Assembly (NCBI GenBank): GCA_041940025.1
Contig: JBGTSY010000004.1
Coordinates: 1 to 64,000, forward strand
Length of the DNA: 64,000 nt
Source: UBA5859 sp041940025
GTDB lineage: Bacteria; Pseudomonadota; Gammaproteobacteria; UBA5859
Reading direction: 5' to 3'
The notes under the pieces were generated by a model, which made no database searches, had not been told where the DNA came from, and saw only the letters and a program-made list of their open reading frames with translations. How positions within the stretch are numbered: the first letter of the stretch is position 1; the number at the start of each line of letters is the position of its first letter. Of this stretch, positions 18,046 through 26,791 are shown piece by piece. Made by a program: the position numbers and the translations under genes.

Positions 18046-19638
18046 TTAACTTAAGGATTTATCTAAAATTAAATCCGCCGCTTTTGAACCGATCACCATC
18101 GAAGTAGCATTCGTATTAGCGCCTGTGATTGTCGGCATGATGGAAGCGTCTGCAATACGGATATTCGAGATCCCATAGAGCCTTAATTCAGCATCCACAA
18201 CCGCCATTTGATCTTTTCCCATCTTGCATGTCCCCACCGGATGATAGATGGTCTCCGCGTTTTCGCGAATAAAATGTTCTATTTCAGAACGCCTCTGAAT
18301 ACCAATGCCAGGGCATTGCTCAGCAATTCTATAATCTGAAAAAGCGGAACTATTGAGAATGTCTCTAGCTTGTTGCAGTCCGCTGACAAGCTTGGTGAGA
18401 TCTTCTTCTTCGGCAAGATAATTAAATCGTATATCTGGTCCGCGGAAAATATTGCGTTTATTTAGAGTGATTTCTCCACGACTTTTCGGATAGAGCAGAC
18501 ACACATGAAGACTATAAAAGTGCCCAACCGCATCGAGGGGGAAACCATGTTTTTTTAAGAATGCCGGAGTAAAGTGAAACTGTAAATCTGGAAAAGAAGA
18601 CAAAGAGGAAGAATGTGTAAAAGCGCCCGCTTCAGCAACATTGGAACAGAGCATCCCGCTTTTACTTTGGTTGTATTTTTTAATCTCACCAATAAACTTA
18701 AGAAAAAAAGGCCAAGATAAACCAAAGGTATCTTGTGTTTTACATTTGTGAGTCACAATCACATCCAGATGATCTTGTAAATTTTTACCCACACCCGGCA
18801 AGACATGGTTAACTTCGATACCCTTCTCTGAAAGCTCGTCTTCGGGGCCAATACCTGAGAGAAGCAATAGGTATGGGGAGCCGATTGCCCCCGCACTTAG
18901 AATCAATTCCTCATGACATCGCACTTCTAAAATGTTCTTACCCTTTCTATAACGAACACCTACCGCGCGCGCCCCATTCAACAGAATCTTGTACACTGTG
19001 GCGCCAGTAATAATTCGTAAATTTGGCCGCTTCCTCACAGGAGTAAGAAACGCATCTGCACTACTGCAGCGTTTGCCACCCATCTGACTGAGGACATACA
19101 CGCCCGCTCCAAAGAGATCGTCACTGAGAAGCTGTTCATGGACCGGCAACCCCCTTTCCTTCGAGGCCTTAAGAAAAGTTTCACTTAATCTATTGATATA
19201 TCTGGGTTTTGATAGAGTGAGGCCGTAACTCTCAGGATCGTAGCTGCGCTCATCCCACCATTCCTGAGCTTCAAAATAGGGTTTCAAGTCCTCATAGGAC
19301 CAACCTTGATTACCGAGAGACGCCCAGAGATCAAAGTCGTGAGGTTGTCCACGCATGTAAACCATGGCATTGATTGAGCTACTACCGCCCAATACCCTAC
19401 CGCGCGGACAGTACAAACGTCGGTTATTTAGGTGTGGTTCTGGTAAGGTAAAGTAGCGCCAATTGAACTTTGGGTGCCACATTAGGGCACCAATTCCTAA
19501 TGGTGTAGAAATTAACTTGCTCTTATTTTCTGGGCCAGACTCTATTAAACAAACCCTTATGTCAGGATTTTCCGTTAGTTTGTTAGCTAACACACAGCCA
19601 GCCGATCCCCCCCCCACAATAATGTAGTCGTACATCAA
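18046..19638 (-). CDS. GMC-family FAD-dependent alcohol/choline dehydrogenase
   Basis: Protein of 530 residues of the glucose-methanol-choline oxidoreductase family (AlkJ/BetA-like). Features are the FAD-binding YIIVGGGSAGCVLA at the N-terminus, then CPRGRVLGGSSSINAMVYMRG, and the C-terminal active site YHPVGTCKMG (His466) with TGANTNATS (Asn510). Members oxidise primary alcohols to aldehydes, passing electrons to quinones. Between the CuMMO genes and the aldehyde dehydrogenases it is the natural candidate for the second step of hydrocarbon oxidation, but choline or other alcohols are possible. The start may be Met1 or Met2. Confidence 0.88.
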   Translation of the reverse strand: MMYDYIIVGGGSAGCVLANKLTENPDIRVCLIESGPENKSKLISTPLGIGALMWHPKFNWRYFTLPEPHLNNRRLYCPRGRVLGGSSSINAMVYMRGQPHDFDLWASLGNQGWSYEDLKPYFEAQEWWDERSYDPESYGLTLSKPRYINRLSETFLKASKERGLPVHEQLLSDDLFGAGVYVLSQMGGKRCSSADAFLTPVRKRPNLRIITGATVYKILLNGARAVGVRYRKGKNILEVRCHEELILSAGAIGSPYLLLLSGIGPEDELSEKGIEVNHVLPGVGKNLQDHLDVIVTHKCKTQDTFGLSWPFFLKFIGEIKKYNQSKSGMLCSNVAEAGAFTHSSSLSSFPDLQFHFTPAFLKKHGFPLDAVGHFYSLHVCLLYPKSRGEITLNKRNIFRGPDIRFNYLAEEEDLTKLVSGLQQARDILNSSAFSDYRIAEQCPGIGIQRRSEIEHFIRENAETIYHPVGTCKMGKDQMAVVDAELRLYGISNIRIADASIMPTITGANTNATSMVIGSKAADLILDKSLS

Positions 19639-19843
19639 ACAACCTTTTTTTCAAATCAAAATAGATGGCGTTTGTTAGCACCTATTTTTGAATATCCTGA
19701 ACCCCAGCTAGCAATTGACCGCCTGTTGAATTTTTGAACTAGGTTTGTCTTCATGAGTTCGTTACACTGATCCAACAACGAGTGGAACTCAAAATTATTT
19801 TTCTCCGTGTATTCTAAGATTTTTATATTTTAAGGTGATATCT

Positions 19844-20578
19844 ATGAATCGAAAATTCATTCTAGTATATACCGCTATCACACTGTTAGTAGCGCAAACT
19901 GCATGGGCGGACCTGAAAGTCACTTGGTCGGCACTAAAAAATGATGTTGACTTTACAATTGAATATCGAGATTCCAACAATATACGCATGGGAATACAGC
20001 AAGGTATGTACGTTTTGATGCAGGGCGATAACCTGTATGCGGTAAACGAAGATCGCATTTTGGACGTCCACGCATTTGCCCATAAACTACAGGAAATGAA
20101 ACTCACTGAGTTTTTCGCAAACCGCATGCACGAGCGCTCAAAGAGAATACCGCCGGCCTCAGGATTAAAACCTCTCAATCAAACAGAAACTGTCGCCGGA
20201 ATTCACGGGGAAGTCTTTGAAGTTACCCGTCCACCTGCAAAAAAAGGTGAAAAAACAGAAAATTACGAAATTGTTTTAACTCAAGATCAAAGACTAGTTG
20301 ATTTAAAACTTGCAATGCAACAATGGACAAAAGCCAATTCTGAACGCCTGCGACAAGAGGGTTTCTCACAAATGCGTGAAGCGATGCAAGATCTCATTCC
20401 ACCGCAGATGGCCATTATTCGATACGGCGATAAATTCCAGATTTCAGAGATAGCAGACACCCCTCTGGAAGACAGCCGATTTGAACTGCCCACAGACTAT
20501 GAAATTCGCACCTCGCCCACCCTAGCGGACATCAGTACCGCCATTAGGGTCATGATGCCCCTGGCGCGGAGTGACTAG
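19844..20578 (+). CDS. exported protein of unknown function
   Basis: Protein of 244 residues with a signal peptide (cleavage after TAWA) and no membrane segment afterwards. The soluble domain is beta-rich by eye, with many charged residues, and ends in a region with DSRFELPTDYEI. I do not recognise a named family; it may resemble periplasmic DUF4412-like proteins. ATG 19844 is preferred to the upstream GTG 19835 because AAGGTG lies six bases before it. It precedes the first aldehyde dehydrogenase on the same strand, so the pair may be co-expressed. Confidence 0.7.
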   Translation: MNRKFILVYTAITLLVAQTAWADLKVTWSALKNDVDFTIEYRDSNNIRMGIQQGMYVLMQGDNLYAVNEDRILDVHAFAHKLQEMKLTEFFANRMHERSKRIPPASGLKPLNQTETVAGIHGEVFEVTRPPAKKGEKTENYEIVLTQDQRLVDLKLAMQQWTKANSERLRQEGFSQMREAMQDLIPPQMAIIRYGDKFQISEIADTPLEDSRFELPTDYEIRTSPTLADISTAIRVMMPLARSD

Positions 20579-20643
20579 TTAAACGCATTAAAAGATGGAT
20601 TTGGGACACAATCGGATCCATACTTTAAGGGGTAAGCAAAATC

Positions 20644-20730
20644 ATGGCTGAATCAAAATTTAGCCACTACAATTTATGTGTTAGCTTTGCCCAGCATCGA
20701 ATAGATAAATTAAGGAGGAAGGGAAAATGA
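20644..20730 (+). CDS. possible 28-residue upstream ORF coupled to the aldehyde dehydrogenase
   Basis: ATG 20644 opens a 28-codon frame (MAESKFSHYNLC then a basic tail) whose TGA stop overlaps the ATG of the following aldehyde dehydrogenase as ATGA. AAGGGG lies 12 bases upstream. The exact overlap suggests translational coupling or a leader peptide, but a chance frame is quite possible. No homology recognised. Confidence 0.3.
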   Translation: MAESKFSHYNLCVSFAQHRIDKLRRKGK

Positions 20731-22205
20731 GTAATCCAGTTCCGGTCGTAACACCGATACGACCTGACCGACCTAGCGAAGAAATTGACCGCGTCAATCC
20801 GTACCTAGACATATTGGAAAAGCAAAAACAGGCTTTTCTCGATAGAGGCGTCAGTAATGTAAAACAAAGAAAAGATGCACTGACTAAACTAGGCAAAGCA
20901 CTAGGCAAATATTCGGATGACATTGTTGCTGCCGTACAAGAGGATTTTGGCCATCGTTCACCTCATGAAACGATTCTCACCGAAGTATTAGCCTCTCAAG
21001 GTGAAGTGGCGTTAACCAAAGCCAAGTTAAAAGGATGGATGAAACCCCATCGCGCCCCCTCTAGCGTTTCAGCGCTGCCGGCTACCGGTAAAATTGTATA
21101 TCAACCCAAAGGCGTGGTGGGCATTATGGGCGCTTGGAACTATCCTGCCTTTCTCTGCTTCTCTCCGCTGATAGGCGTGATGGCGGCTGGTAACCACGCA
21201 ATGATTAAACCACCGGATGTCACCCCCCGTACCTCTGAGGTGATTAAGGATCTCATTGCCAGCGCATTCGATGAAGAGTACATCACTGTCATCACAGGAG
21301 AGGTACAAGCCGCAGTTGATTTTTCCGAGCTGCCTTTCGACCACTTAATGTATACCGGTAACACAGAAATTGGTCGTCGCGTGATGATGGCAGCAGCAAA
21401 AAATCTCACCCCAGTGACACTAGAAATGGGTGGTAAGTCTCCCACCATCATCTCTGAAGACTACTCAATCAAGCGCGCGGTTTCTCGCATCATGATGGGT
21501 AAATGTGTCAATTCTGGTCAAACCTGTATTGCCCCTGACTACATCATGCTAAAAGAGGGCAAAGAAGAGGAATTTGCCCAGGCCTGGAGTGCTGCCGTCA
21601 CCAAACGATATCCTTCGGTTGCAGACAACCAGGACATCACTTGGATAGTCAATGATCGGCATTACCAACGAGTGCTGAGTTTAATTGAAGACGCACGGGA
21701 AAAGGGTGCAACCATCCATCAAATCAATCCAAAAAATGAAGATATTCCTGAAGGTAAGCGCATCATCCCGCACACGGTGATTACCAATACAACCGAAGAT
21801 ATGCGTTGTATGCAAGAGGAAATTTTTGGCCCCGTGCTTCCGGTTAAAACCTATAAGACCATCGATGAAGCCATTCGTTATGTGAACGAACGTCCTCGCC
21901 CGTTAGCATTGTATTATTTCCAAAATAATAAAAAGAAAGCGAATGACATGATTCAACGTACGATATCTGGTGGTGCTTGTTTGAATGAAACCATGTTGCA
22001 TATCGCTCACCAAAACATGCCTTTTGGTGGTACAGGGGACAGCGGAGTCGGCGGCTATCATGGCTTTGACGGCTTTGTTGAATTCTCTCACAAGAAAGCC
22101 GTGCTCTATCAGTTAAGAGCTTTCTCCCCAACCGCGATGCTGACCGGTCCTTATCCAAAAGTGGCGGAAGGTTTACTTCGACGTGTCACCAAGATGCTCG
22201 GTTAA
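20727..22205 (+). CDS. aldehyde dehydrogenase, coniferyl-aldehyde-dehydrogenase type (copy 1)
   Basis: NAD(P)-dependent aldehyde dehydrogenase of 492 residues with general base Glu233 (LEMGGKSP) and catalytic Cys267 (SGQTCIAPDY). The truncated N-terminal Rossmann layout with GIMGAWNYP is typical of the CalB/ALDH3-like group. Strong SD AAGGAGGAAGG lies before ATG. It probably oxidises the aldehyde made by the GMC dehydrogenase to the acid. A close paralog lies at 26792-28255; the two share long identical stretches such as LPFDHL.YTGNTEIGRRVM. It ends at a bidirectional terminator shared with the convergent thiolase-like gene. Confidence 0.9.
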   Translation: MSNPVPVVTPIRPDRPSEEIDRVNPYLDILEKQKQAFLDRGVSNVKQRKDALTKLGKALGKYSDDIVAAVQEDFGHRSPHETILTEVLASQGEVALTKAKLKGWMKPHRAPSSVSALPATGKIVYQPKGVVGIMGAWNYPAFLCFSPLIGVMAAGNHAMIKPPDVTPRTSEVIKDLIASAFDEEYITVITGEVQAAVDFSELPFDHLMYTGNTEIGRRVMMAAAKNLTPVTLEMGGKSPTIISEDYSIKRAVSRIMMGKCVNSGQTCIAPDYIMLKEGKEEEFAQAWSAAVTKRYPSVADNQDITWIVNDRHYQRVLSLIEDAREKGATIHQINPKNEDIPEGKRIIPHTVITNTTEDMRCMQEEIFGPVLPVKTYKTIDEAIRYVNERPRPLALYYFQNNKKKANDMIQRTISGGACLNETMLHIAHQNMPFGGTGDSGVGGYHGFDGFVEFSHKKAVLYQLRAFSPTAMLTGPYPKVAEGLLRRVTKMLG

Positions 22206-22223
22206 AGTGCGCAATTGAAATCT

Positions 22224-22254
22224 AAAAAAGCCCGGTTATACCGGGCTTTTTTTT
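22224..22254. terminator. bidirectional rho-independent terminator
   Basis: Stem AAAAAAGCCCGG / CCGGGCTTTTTT with loop TTATA, flanked by T runs on both strands. It sits between the convergent aldehyde dehydrogenase and thiolase-like genes and overlaps the stop region of the latter. Confidence 0.92.
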
Positions 22255-23764
22255 ACGTGAAGTAGAACTGATTAACGGTGTCACCCGGTTTCACTCTTCC
22301 ACTCTGCCCCACTATCTCCTCATGCATCATCCTAGAAAAAACATCGGGAGAGTCCTCGGTATTAGCTAGAAATCGTTGCCCGTTCTCCAAGCGCCCCACA
22401 ATCACACCTTGTGTCGGATGTCCCGTTCGATCAAATAACAGTGTATAGGTTTCTACAGTTCCAGAACCAGCAGGCCGTGGATCCACACTGACTCGCTCTA
22501 ATGCATCCACCTTGGCCTGTAACTCTTCAACGGTGTCTGAAAACAGGTGCGATCCTGAGCGGTTGTGATAATGGGAATATACACAGTACGAGTGCTTAGT
22601 CATATTCCAACCTAATCCAGACACCAGACCTATCGCTTTGGGATCCGCTCGCAATACATTCATCATGGCAGCGATAGAGTGCATTGGATAGTTGTTGCCC
22701 GGACCACCCGCAAAGCGTAAACCGCCTGTCACCGTTAGAGATCGATGATCATGTTTGCTGAGACCAATCTCATCACGCGCAATTTGAACTGCACTAGGAA
22801 AACAACTATAGAGATCAAAATAATCGATGTCTTCAATTGAAGCCTGCGCCATTCGAAGGGCGCTCTGAGCGGCAACATGGATTGCTGGAGAGCTGTAATA
22901 ATTTGCCCGCTCAGAAGGAAACCAGTGATCATGGCAATCTCCGATCCCGAGGGGAGCGATCCAATTATCTGAAGGGATGCCCAACTTTTTAGCCACTGCA
23001 ACAGAAGTCAATAAACAAGCCGCTGCTTGATTGACACCAATAATTGGATTCATGAATTTGGTGTAGGGAAAACCGATATAGCGATTTTCCTCTGTCACCT
23101 GAACGATTTCCTCCACTGACATATGTTGTGGAAACCATGCATGAGGATTCTGAGATGCGATTTGACTGAATTGCGCGTAGAGCTGCCCGATTTGATTTTG
23201 ATGTTCAATAATAGAGTTGCCGTAGTGGGCTCTTAACGCGTTTTCAAACAGTGGATAGACCTGTACGGGCATCGATAGCCCATGAGCCACTTCATGAGCA
23301 TTCGTCCCTGCTCGTGAGTCACCTATCAATTTTGGGGAGACAATCTCTCGGGCACGCGCTAAATATGAGGGATCCATTTGTGACTTTGTGGCAGTTTTTA
23401 ACATCTCCAGACCAGCCATTAACACCGTCTGCATCTCTCCTCTGGCGATGCACTGTGAAAACCGATTGACAAACCATTGGGGCGTATTACCTCCGGTAGT
23501 GGAATAAAAAGTTTGCGATGGCTGCGCGCCAATTGCCAAAGCAGTGGCTGCGGGCAATCCTCCTGCGGGTGCAGATAGAGATTGTGGACAAGCAATCACA
23601 TCTATGGCCGGTGCAATTTTTGCGGCTGGGATCCCCGCATCCTCCACCAAACGATCCACAGCTATAGACAATAAATCATAAGAATTTTGTGGGCCGTCTG
23701 ATGGCACAGAATTTAAACTGCACTGGCCGTTAGCGACCAAAATCGGGATGCGTTCCTCGTCCAT
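22253..23764 (-). CDS. thiolase-like protein (TLP1-type acetyl-CoA acetyltransferase homolog)
   Basis: Protein of 503 residues with a thiolase fold and an extra C-terminal domain, as in the type-1 thiolase-like proteins. Where thiolases carry the nucleophilic Cys, this protein has FYSTTGGNTPQ. The usual GHP motif region is GGLRFAGGPGNNYPMHS. Both observations fit the TLP group, which binds CoA compounds but lacks normal thiolase residues, so activity should not be assumed. It is convergent with ALDH copy 1 and could act on acyl-CoA derived from the oxidised substrate. Confidence 0.8.
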   Translation of the reverse strand: MDEERIPILVANGQCSLNSVPSDGPQNSYDLLSIAVDRLVEDAGIPAAKIAPAIDVIACPQSLSAPAGGLPAATALAIGAQPSQTFYSTTGGNTPQWFVNRFSQCIARGEMQTVLMAGLEMLKTATKSQMDPSYLARAREIVSPKLIGDSRAGTNAHEVAHGLSMPVQVYPLFENALRAHYGNSIIEHQNQIGQLYAQFSQIASQNPHAWFPQHMSVEEIVQVTEENRYIGFPYTKFMNPIIGVNQAAACLLTSVAVAKKLGIPSDNWIAPLGIGDCHDHWFPSERANYYSSPAIHVAAQSALRMAQASIEDIDYFDLYSCFPSAVQIARDEIGLSKHDHRSLTVTGGLRFAGGPGNNYPMHSIAAMMNVLRADPKAIGLVSGLGWNMTKHSYCVYSHYHNRSGSHLFSDTVEELQAKVDALERVSVDPRPAGSGTVETYTLLFDRTGHPTQGVIVGRLENGQRFLANTEDSPDVFSRMMHEEIVGQSGRVKPGDTVNQFYFT

Positions 23765-24160
23765 TTCACCCTCCTATCACGAATTATTCATCAGAGTTGA
23801 CTTCCACTATCACTCATCGATGATAGTACCTAACTCAAATTAAACTCGTGTATTAAAAATTTTATGTATGCATCACTAATGATGCTATCTAGATGAATGA
23901 ATCTTTTGGAACCTTGGGGCAGATATCCACCCCAGTCGAGACAGCCTAACCATAGTTAACTAAACTATTAATATAAACACACATCTATTTGTTTTTATTC
24001 GTTTTTTAAAATTTTTATAATGATAGATCTTCACATCTGAATCATGAATCGCTAATATTGTCAGCCTTTAGAAAATAAGTTTTTTGGGGCTCGGCTCACC
24101 TCTAAAGAGAGAGTATGCGCTGGAACGATAACAACCTCTAACTAGACAGAAGACCAATCA
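23765..24160. other. intergenic region between divergent genes
   Basis: AT-rich, no gene seen. It should hold two divergent promoters (thiolase-like gene leftward, hypothetical gene rightward), but no box pair stands out. Confidence 0.6.
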
Positions 24161-24859
24161 ATGAATTTCTGCATCGAAGTATGGGCCAAACCGCATTTGG
24201 TATATAGAATTAACAGACAATGGCAAAAAGCTTTTGGCTCACATTCCTTTCTAGTTTATAGCGCCTCGATACCCTGGCGTGAGTTAGCACATCGTGCCGA
24301 TCTTTTATCGGATGGTGTTGGCGCCTTAATCCCTTTGGATAAGTCTGACTCATTAGGAGATCTACCCGCGTTGGGTAGAGGTCAACTCAACTGGCAAGCC
24401 AATCCTTCGGGCGAGGTTGGTCACGGGTACTTAACAGAATTAAGGGCCATGACTCGATGGATAATTGAACATCGCGCTTGGTTCTATCGTATCGAAGGAC
24501 TTGAAAGAGTCGCTCAATTGTTGAACCTTCATCTGCCTAACGATATTGTTTTTGGGCAACCCTACCCTCACTCTATCGTGGTCGACTTCGAAGACCTACC
24601 CGAAGCCCCACAATCTGATATCTATCAGCTCTGCCGGGAGCACCAAGCACCTATCATTTGGAAAACCTATCTGGATTTTAAACGTGATCCAGCCTATGCC
24701 ACCTGGATGCGTTTAAAAGACATACGTCTACCTTGGTTTTTTAATGACTCGGTGATGGATAGAATTAAACTTCAGAAGATGACCGTTGACGATGAGGTGA
24801 TTCCCTCAGAGTTTCAAGTGGAGTTCGCCTTTAGACGTGGATTAAGGGTTCATTTGTAA
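24161..24859 (+). CDS. hypothetical protein, 232 residues
   Basis: A soluble, Trp- and Tyr-rich protein with no signal peptide or membrane segment. I recognise no family. Distinct blocks are HRADLLSDGVGALIPL, a central TRWIIEHRAWFYR helix and a C-terminal FQVEFAFRRGLRVHL. The gene stands alone between the thiolase-like and methyltransferase genes and ends at a small hairpin terminator. Coding status is supported by length, codon character and the clean ATG; function is open. Confidence 0.65.
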   Translation: MNFCIEVWAKPHLVYRINRQWQKAFGSHSFLVYSASIPWRELAHRADLLSDGVGALIPLDKSDSLGDLPALGRGQLNWQANPSGEVGHGYLTELRAMTRWIIEHRAWFYRIEGLERVAQLLNLHLPNDIVFGQPYPHSIVVDFEDLPEAPQSDIYQLCREHQAPIIWKTYLDFKRDPAYATWMRLKDIRLPWFFNDSVMDRIKLQKMTVDDEVIPSEFQVEFAFRRGLRVHL

Positions 24860-24885
24860 CAGTCGCTTCACTCGGCTGCTTTTTT
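24860..24885 (+). terminator. short hairpin terminator
   Basis: Six-pair stem CAGTCG/CGGCTG (one G-T pair) with loop CTTCACT followed by CTTTTTTG. It begins directly after the stop of the upstream gene and overlaps the 3' end of the convergent methyltransferase. Confidence 0.5.
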
Positions 24886-25758
24886 GTTCACTCGAAAATG
24901 CGCGAAGTAGGATCCCGATACGGGTCGTAAACCATCGGACCGATTCAGAAAGTATTGTTGTTTTTGCTCCTCCGGAGACATATTCTCTATCAGCTTAAAT
25001 CCTAAATCACTCACCTGTTGCGTGAATGTGTGCGGCTCAAATTTATTGTCGATAATGGGCTCGCCAAAACGCTCTGTATAGAAGCGTAGTAAGCGAATGT
25101 TAGCTTGTTCTTTCTTTGGGATCGTCTTCACTGCAGCCGCATAATCAAACACTAACTCACTGCCATCGGCCGCAATATTGGCAATTGATTCCAAGGTTTG
25201 GAAAATGGCCTCTTTACTCAAGTACACCGTCACACCCAACCAATAGAAAAAAGCACGCTGTTGGGGATCGTAGCCAGATCGAGCTAAGGTATCCCCCAGG
25301 TTTTCAGCTTCCAAGTCCGCTGAAATGAAATCCAGATTTGAAGGCACACCCAACCCTTCCTTCGCTAAACGACGCTTCTTAAATTGTTGGCTTGCGGGAT
25401 GATCAATTTCATAGACCCGTATCTGTTCGGCTAGTTGAGGATGACGCAAACAAAACGTATCCAGTCCGGCGCCAATCACAACCACCTGATCGATACCCTG
25501 TGCAATCGCTGCGAATAAGCGATCCTCAGTGAATTTAGCGCGCGCCAATACTTGCCCCTGTATCGCATGCAGTGGACGCATAAAAAAACCGAAAACAATT
25601 CGATGTAACACTGGATTTTTTAACGCTCTCTGCCAAGGATAACTCACCAGTGAGGCAGCAAAAGGATCTGCAAAGATAACTGGATGTGCATATAAAATAT
25701 GAGAAGCACGCATGGCAGCTGCGCCTTCTGCGGTTCGACTTCGCTGTGATGTTTTCAT
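24868..25758 (-). CDS. SAM-dependent methyltransferase, leucine carboxyl methyltransferase-like
   Basis: Protein of 296 residues of the family seen in many actinobacteria and proteobacteria (TIGR00027-type). Landmarks are SRTAEGAAAMRASH near the N-terminus, FADPFAASLV, the SAM-binding VVIGAGLDTFCLRHP and IYEIDHP-like VYEIDHPASQQFKK. The methyl acceptor is unknown. Five bases separate it from the crotonase-fold gene upstream, so the two are one transcription unit. Confidence 0.82.
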   Translation of the reverse strand: MKTSQRSRTAEGAAAMRASHILYAHPVIFADPFAASLVSYPWQRALKNPVLHRIVFGFFMRPLHAIQGQVLARAKFTEDRLFAAIAQGIDQVVVIGAGLDTFCLRHPQLAEQIRVYEIDHPASQQFKKRRLAKEGLGVPSNLDFISADLEAENLGDTLARSGYDPQQRAFFYWLGVTVYLSKEAIFQTLESIANIAADGSELVFDYAAAVKTIPKKEQANIRLLRFYTERFGEPIIDNKFEPHTFTQQVSDLGFKLIENMSPEEQKQQYFLNRSDGLRPVSGSYFAHFRVNKKAAE

Positions 25759-25763
25759 GTTTT

Positions 25764-26447
25764 TTAAGTTTCGTTGTGCATACGTGGGGAATCCGCCAGT
25801 TGCCGGCGAAGTCCTCTTTTTATAGTTGTATAAGTATGGCGGTCTTTTTGCACCAATTCATTTGCCAACTCAACTGCTGCCGACTCCAATTGTTCTGAAG
25901 GATAGATCGCATCAACAATATTTCTAGGCAAACAGTCTACACCACCTAAGGCCTTGCCTGTGAGCAACAGTTCATTCACAGCATGCGCATTAGGTAACAA
26001 CTTCACGACATCGATGAGTAAGCCACTGATGGGCATTCTTTGGTTAATTGCTGAAATACAAAAGCGTCCTCGATCTTCTCTCATCAGTCTAAAATCAAAT
26101 GCACAGGCCATGATTGCGCCCGCACCATAGCAATGCCCTGTGAGACAAGCCACCGTCGGCATGTTTAACCAAGCGATCCGCATTGAACTCTCCTCCAATA
26201 AGGAGATAAAATGTGTCAATTCCTGTGCTGTTTGTGTGACAAACCAATTCAGGTTCATGCCCAAACACCAGTATTTGGGGTGATCGCTAGTCATCACCAA
26301 CGCTTGTTGCCCCGGGGTGGATTCTAGGGTTTCCAGGTGCTGAAGAAATTCTTCGAGTACAGATGTTGTTAAAGTATTTTCATTTTCACTATTGAGCAAG
26401 GTTAGGATCTGAACCACACCTTCTGTTCTTAAATCAAAATAGGACAT
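25764..26447 (-). CDS. enoyl-CoA hydratase/isomerase-fold protein
   Basis: Protein of 227 residues with the crotonase fold: oxyanion-hole parts in YWCLGMNLNWF and TGHCYGAGAIMACAFDFRL. In the stretch where hydratases and isomerases carry catalytic Glu or Asp, this one reads FCISAINQRMPISG, so the usual acidic residue appears missing. It could be an isomerase-like variant or a non-hydratase member. First gene of a two-gene unit with the LCM-type methyltransferase. It is transcribed divergently from ALDH copy 2, fitting a role in acyl-CoA metabolism of the oxidation island. Confidence 0.78.
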   Translation of the reverse strand: MSYFDLRTEGVVQILTLLNSENENTLTTSVLEEFLQHLETLESTPGQQALVMTSDHPKYWCLGMNLNWFVTQTAQELTHFISLLEESSMRIAWLNMPTVACLTGHCYGAGAIMACAFDFRLMREDRGRFCISAINQRMPISGLLIDVVKLLPNAHAVNELLLTGKALGGVDCLPRNIVDAIYPSEQLESAAVELANELVQKDRHTYTTIKRGLRRQLADSPRMHNET

Positions 26448-26791
26448 GTTTCACCCACTACTCCCAACCCCAGAGACACACAGGAACCAGCTCTCACACC
26501 TTACGGCCAATTTGACTCTAGTAGAAAAAGTTTGTTCTCTGTCGGTATGAATTATTTTTTCACCGCTACATGACGTAAATAGACTCTCTCGCACCCTGCT
26601 CCACTTAGTGTATTTTGTACTCATTAAATCAACTGATATCAGTCTGACAGACGCATCGAACCAATCAAATTGACGCCTGTCAGTATAGGATAAAAATAGC
26701 GGTCAACCGTCATTGATTATACTGAATTGCCAAATCAGATGGTTCGTGATATTCGTTGTATTCTCATTAACATTTATTAAAAGGACAAGGA
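26448..26791. other. divergent promoter region, crotonase-like gene / ALDH copy 2
   Basis: No gene. It carries a cluster of palindromes at 26633-26683 described separately. Confidence 0.6.
26633..26683. promoter_or_regulatory. palindrome cluster, candidate operator
   Basis: CTGATATCAG (26633-26642) abuts GTCTGACAGAC (26642-26652). A further CTGTCAG lies at 26677-26683, so the CTG-N-CAG cores are 33 bases apart, about three helical turns. The position between two divergent genes and near a GntR regulator suggests an operator. The heptamer alone is not rare, so this is tentative. Confidence 0.3.
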
